Positions 7,079 through 9,228 of a DNA stretch of 9,228 bases are shown here, in pieces. The position numbers and the translations under genes were made by a program. The notes beneath the pieces were generated by a model. The model searched no databases. It saw only the letters and a program-made list of their open reading frames with translations, and was not told the origin of the DNA. The stretch comes from Methanomicrobiales archaeon (GTDB lineage: Archaea > Halobacteriota > Methanomicrobia > Methanomicrobiales > JACTUA01): NCBI GenBank assembly GCA_028678715.1, contig JAJRCY010000026.1, forward strand, positions 1 to 9,228, given 5' to 3'. Position 1 is the stretch's first letter. Each line of letters starts with the position of its first letter.

Positions 7079-7090
7079 TTCCTCCCGTTG
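7079..7090 (-). promoter_or_regulatory. Ribosome binding site fixing the aminotransferase start
   Basis: The minus strand reads CGGGAGGAATTGGGTATG. GGGAGG at 7081-7086 is 8 nt from the ATG at 7072, near-ideal spacing, which favours that ATG over the in-frame TTG at 7078. Confidence 0.6.
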
Positions 7091-7094
7091 ACTC

Positions 7095-7718
7095 TCACTC
7101 GATGTTCGCGTGCCTGCCCTTCAGCTGCTCGACGTCTGTCTTCGTGATCTCCATCAGCCGGGAGATGACCGCGTCGGCGAAGATCATGGCCGTGGTCTCA
7201 AAGAGCGTGCCCAGCGGGGCAAAGGACTTGTGCTCGCCCATCATCTGCCGAACCTCGAACTCGGCGGTGTCGTCCCTGACTTCATCGCGCTGGCTCTCCA
7301 CGACAACGATACAGTCCGCGATCCGGCCAATCCGGGAGTCCTTCCGGGATGTGATCAGACAGATCCTTGCGCCGATCCCCTTTGCCGTTTCGGTGATGTC
7401 GGCCACCGTCTTTGTCTCGCCGGACCCCGAGAAGACCACGATCACGTCCCCCTTCTTCATGGCGGGCGTGATCGTCTCTCCCACCACATAGGACTGCAGC
7501 CCCAGGTGCATCAGGCGCATGGCAAAAGCCTTGGCCACCAGGCCCGATCGGCCGGCCCCCATGACATAGATCCGCTGTGCCGTCAGGAGATCGGAGAGAA
7601 ATCCCGCCACCTCCTGGTCGGAGATGGAGTTTGCAATGGCCCGGATCTTGGAGGCCATCAGACGCATCATGTCCTGGACCGGGTGGTTTTCCATGCGTTC
7701 CCAGCCAGTATTCATCAC
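7095..7718 (-). CDS. hxlB: 6-phospho-3-hexuloisomerase (SIS domain)
   Basis: This 207-residue protein isomerises D-arabino-3-hexulose 6-phosphate and fructose 6-phosphate. In archaea this step belongs to the ribulose monophosphate route, run in reverse to supply ribulose 5-phosphate or forward to fix formaldehyde. A single SIS domain covers most of the chain: VMGAGRSGLVAKAFAMRLMHLGL (52-74), VVGETITPA, VVFSGSGETKTV (sugar-phosphate loop, 94-105), ICLITS, GTLFETTAMIF (170-180, with Glu174) and the C-terminal GRHANIE, which matches the family's closing RH motif. The start is GTG 7718 or ATG 7715; ATG 7694 would give 199 residues and cannot be excluded. It is first in an operon with the aminotransferase and M42 peptidase. 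The partner hexulose-phosphate synthase is not in the window. Confidence 0.9.
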   Translation of the reverse strand: MMNTGWERMENHPVQDMMRLMASKIRAIANSISDQEVAGFLSDLLTAQRIYVMGAGRSGLVAKAFAMRLMHLGLQSYVVGETITPAMKKGDVIVVFSGSGETKTVADITETAKGIGARICLITSRKDSRIGRIADCIVVVESQRDEVRDDTAEFEVRQMMGEHKSFAPLGTLFETTAMIFADAVISRLMEITKTDVEQLKGRHANIE

Positions 7719-7878
7719 CGGAATACATCATCCTATCGCACCGGTTCTCGGCAGATTTTGGCCGGTTTTCCCTGAGGGATGTCCCGGCACCGCGGCCGGG
7801 GTAGTGGGAGTAACAGGGGTTGGGGAAAGGTTCCGGAAAAACCGGGTTCGATATTTGGGGAAACAGGCTGGAAGGGAC

Positions 7879-7945
7879 TATCCTCACAGGGGTGGGACCG
7901 GGAGGGGGCTCTGCCCCCTCCCGTTGCCCTCCCCCGGCGAGGATA
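7879..7945 (+). repeat. Intergenic palindromic repeat, copy B (67 bp)
   Basis: It begins TATCCTCAC, runs through GGGGTGGGACCGGGAGGGGGC, turns at a 3-base loop TCT, returns as GCCCCCTCCCGTTGCCCTCCC and ends GCGAGGATA. The central stem GAGGGGGC/GCCCCCTC is perfect, making this the cleanest hairpin of the family. Its left flank GAAGGGAC is shared with the half copy at 9128-9150. Confidence 0.85.
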
Positions 7946-8004
7946 TTCGGGACGGACACGTTCGGGAAATCACCTGCCGGTTCAAACAAGGACAGGGAGC
8001 ATAC

Positions 8005-8012
8005 CTTTATCC
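8005..8012 (+). promoter_or_regulatory. TATA box for the ferritin-like/VIT1 gene
   Basis: CTTTATCC, with TTTATC at 8006-8011, lies 28 nt before the ATG at 8040 in an otherwise GC-rich stretch. No ribosome binding site precedes the ATG (CCCTTTGTCCAGC), so the gene is probably transcribed as a leaderless mRNA that starts at or next to the start codon. Confidence 0.55.
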
Positions 8013-8039
8013 CGCACTTCCCCGCACCCTTTGTCCAGC

Positions 8040-8921
8040 ATGCCCCCGCAGATCACGGACCCGGTGCTCCTCTCCCACATTCAGGACGCCCAGCGGGAGG
8101 AGATCACCGAACATGCCATCTATTCCGGCCTTGCCCGGATCACGGCAGAGCCCCGCAACCGGCAGGTGCTGGAGCAGACGGCCGCCGTCGAATACCAGCA
8201 CTACGAGTACTGGAAACGGCTCACAGGGAAGGAGATCGCTCCCAATCGCCTGCGGGTGACGTTCTTCCTCCTGGTCTGCCGGATCCTGGGCATCACCTTT
8301 GGGATCAAACAGCTGGAGCGGGGGGAGCGGAGGATCCAGCAGGTGTACCGGGACCTGTCAGCCAGGATCCCGGACCTGGAGCGGATACTGCAGGATGAGA
8401 AGGAACACGAGCGGGAGCTGATCGGGCTCATCAACGAGGAGCGGTTGCGCTACACGGGATCGGTGGTCCTGGGGCTGAATGACGCCCTGGTAGAGCTGAC
8501 CGGCGCCCTGGCCGGCTTCACCTTTGCCCTCCAGAACCCCCAGATCATTGCAGTCGCCGGGCTCATCACCGGGATCGCCGCCGCCTTTTCCATGGCCGCC
8601 GCCGAATACCTCTCCACCAAGTCGGAGGCTGATGGCAGAGACCCCTTCCGGGCCGCAATGTACACCGGGATCACCTACCTGATCACGGTGATTGCCCTCA
8701 TCTCGCCCTTCCTGGTGCTGGCGAACGTGTACCTCTCCCTCGCAATCACCCTGGCCACCGCGCTTCTCGTTATCCTCTTCTTCTCATACTACATCTCCGT
8801 GGCACGGGACCTGCCGTTCCGGAAGCGGTTCTTCGAGATGGCAGGGATCAGCCTGGGGGTGGCCGCCCTCTCCTTCCTGATGGGCGTGCTGGTCCGGATC
8901 TTCTTGGGCGTGAACATCTGA
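8040..8921 (+). CDS. Ferritin-like/VIT1 fusion, probable iron or manganese transporter (MbfA-like)
   Basis: This 293-residue protein joins a rubrerythrin-like four-helix domain (about 1-130) to a VIT1/CCC1 membrane domain (about 138-293). The first part has spaced di-metal ligand motifs: E20/E21 (REEITEH), EYQHYEYW (E51, H54) and DEKEHEREL (E120, H123). The membrane part has VVLGLNDALVELTGALAGF (142-160) and AFSMAAAEYLSTKSEAD (182-198), both VIT1 signatures, and about five spans (near 142-162, 168-188, 207-227, 229-252, 268-290). The architecture matches MbfA/Er-VIT1 proteins, of which bacterial MbfA exports iron using the ferritin-like domain. Metal and direction of transport here are inferred. 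The frame is open further upstream, but the family start and the TATA box at 8006 both favour ATG 8040. It is monocistronic and divergent from the hexuloisomerase operon. Confidence 0.88.
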   Translation: MPPQITDPVLLSHIQDAQREEITEHAIYSGLARITAEPRNRQVLEQTAAVEYQHYEYWKRLTGKEIAPNRLRVTFFLLVCRILGITFGIKQLERGERRIQQVYRDLSARIPDLERILQDEKEHERELIGLINEERLRYTGSVVLGLNDALVELTGALAGFTFALQNPQIIAVAGLITGIAAAFSMAAAEYLSTKSEADGRDPFRAAMYTGITYLITVIALISPFLVLANVYLSLAITLATALLVILFFSYYISVARDLPFRKRFFEMAGISLGVAALSFLMGVLVRIFLGVNI

Positions 8922-9004
8922 GGGGTGCGGGCGGGGGAGAATCTCCATCTCCCTGTTTCCCCGGCCCCCAGAGTCTCCCGGGCCTGAACACCGATGGAAC
9001 CCCC

Positions 9005-9071
9005 TATCCTCATCGGGGGAGGGCGACGGGAAAGGGCAGGATCCCCTCCCGGTCCCACCCCCATGAGAAGA
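9005..9071 (-). repeat. Intergenic palindromic repeat, copy C (67 bp)
   Basis: On the minus strand it starts TCTTCTCATGGGGGTGGGAC, continues CGGGAGGGGATCCTGCCC, then TTTCCCGTCGCCCTCCCC and ends CGATGAGGATA. One outer end is perfect and the other has changes. The right flank GGGGGTTCC resembles the GGTTCC that follows copy A. Confidence 0.8.
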
Positions 9072-9127
9072 GTGTCGCTCCATGTCGGTATCACCGTTGA
9101 TGTGGGAGGTTTCCCGGAGTCCTTGTC

Positions 9128-9150
9128 GGTTCCACCCCCGCGAGAGGATA
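9128..9150 (-). repeat. Half copy (E) of the intergenic palindromic repeat
   Basis: The minus strand reads TATCCTCTCGCGGGGGTGGAACCG and then departs from the family. Only the first arm is present; the returning C-rich arm is missing. Its outer flank, GAAGGGAC, is the same as that of copy B, which supports a real relationship rather than chance GC-rich similarity. Confidence 0.6.
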
Positions 9151-9228
9151 GTCCCTTCAGGTGGGTGTCCTTCGAGAGCGAGATACCACCCAGAATTGCC
9201 GCTTACCCCCCGGAAACCCTTTCTCCTC

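Larger units (their letters stand above)
7719..8039. other. Divergent intergenic region with repeat copy B
   Basis: This 320-nt gap separates the leftward hexuloisomerase operon from the rightward ferritin/VIT1 gene. It holds repeat copy B (7879-7945), a small palindrome CCGGAAAAACCGGG at 7833-7846, and a TATA box for the rightward gene at 8006-8011. For the leftward operon, the only AT-rich candidate is CAAAATCTG (minus strand, about 7753-7761), roughly 38 nt before the start, which is weak. Open frames across the gap have no recognisable product. Confidence 0.5.
8922..9228. other. Gene-free tail with repeat copies C and E
   Basis: After the TGA of the ferritin/VIT1 gene no supported gene follows to the window end. 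The stretch holds full repeat copy C (9005-9071) and half copy E (9128-9150). No T-run terminator is seen close to the stop. Open minus-strand frames run across copy C and are explained by its GC-rich sequence. Confidence 0.5.

Noticed and set aside
510..7846. Small palindromes GGGAAAAACC-type at 510-525 and 7833-7846, each just before a repeat copy
   Set aside because: Only two cases, at different distances (9 and 33 nt) from the repeat, and absent near copies C and D; too short to call part of the family.
7779..8039. In-frame upstream extension of the ferritin/VIT1 protein
   Set aside because: The extension reads through repeat copy B and the promoter; the family N-terminus begins at the ATG at 8040.
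534..9150. Possibility that the repeats are a CRISPR array
   Set aside because: Copies are kilobases apart, in both orientations, palindromic over the whole length and without regular spacers; no cas gene is present.
1..9228. tRNA, rRNA or other structured RNA genes
   Set aside because: No GGTTCGAATCC-type T-loop with matching cloverleaf or rRNA-like sequence was seen; GGTTC-containing spots near the repeats lack the other arms.

Overview
The window is GC-rich (roughly 60%) and looks archaeal, most likely a methanogen of the Methanomicrobiales; the genus cannot be fixed from sequence alone. The reasons are a 6-phospho-3-hexuloisomerase of archaeal type, a DacZ-like diadenylate cyclase domain behind PAS domains, a small COG0170-type membrane kinase, GGTGATC/GGAGG-type ribosome binding sites mixed with apparently leaderless genes, TTTATC-type TATA boxes about 25-30 nt before leaderless starts, and plain T-run terminators.

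Layout. Bases 1-398 are the end of a secreted or surface protein, followed by a hairpin plus T-run. Bases 399-880 hold no gene, but contain one copy of an interspersed palindromic repeat and the promoter of a photolyase-related gene (881-2383, +). That gene converges, 8 nt apart, on a membrane CTP-dependent kinase of the dolichol/lipid kinase family (2392-2940, -). Next on the minus strand is a four-domain protein, receiver-PAS-PAS-diadenylate cyclase (3026-4687). After a 244-nt gap with a second repeat copy comes a minus-strand operon, transcribed in the order hexuloisomerase (7095-7718), class I/II aminotransferase (5972-7072), M42 aminopeptidase (4932-5975). Divergent from it, after a 320-nt gap with a third repeat copy, is a ferritin-like/VIT1 fusion (8040-8921, +) that is probably involved in iron or manganese handling. 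The last 300 bases are non-coding and hold a fourth full copy and a half copy of the repeat.

How the genes fit together. There is no single pathway here. The genes cover DNA light repair or light sensing, lipid phosphorylation, second-messenger (c-di-AMP) signalling, a sugar-phosphate/amino-acid/peptide operon, and metal homeostasis. Three things stand out. (1) A 65-67 bp imperfect palindrome with TATCCTC...GAGGATA ends occurs four times, plus once as a half copy, only between genes. (2) A c-di-AMP synthase domain is joined to PAS sensors and to a receiver domain that has lost its phosphoacceptor. (3) The photolyase-related protein belongs to the iron-sulfur photolyase family but lacks all four cluster cysteines.
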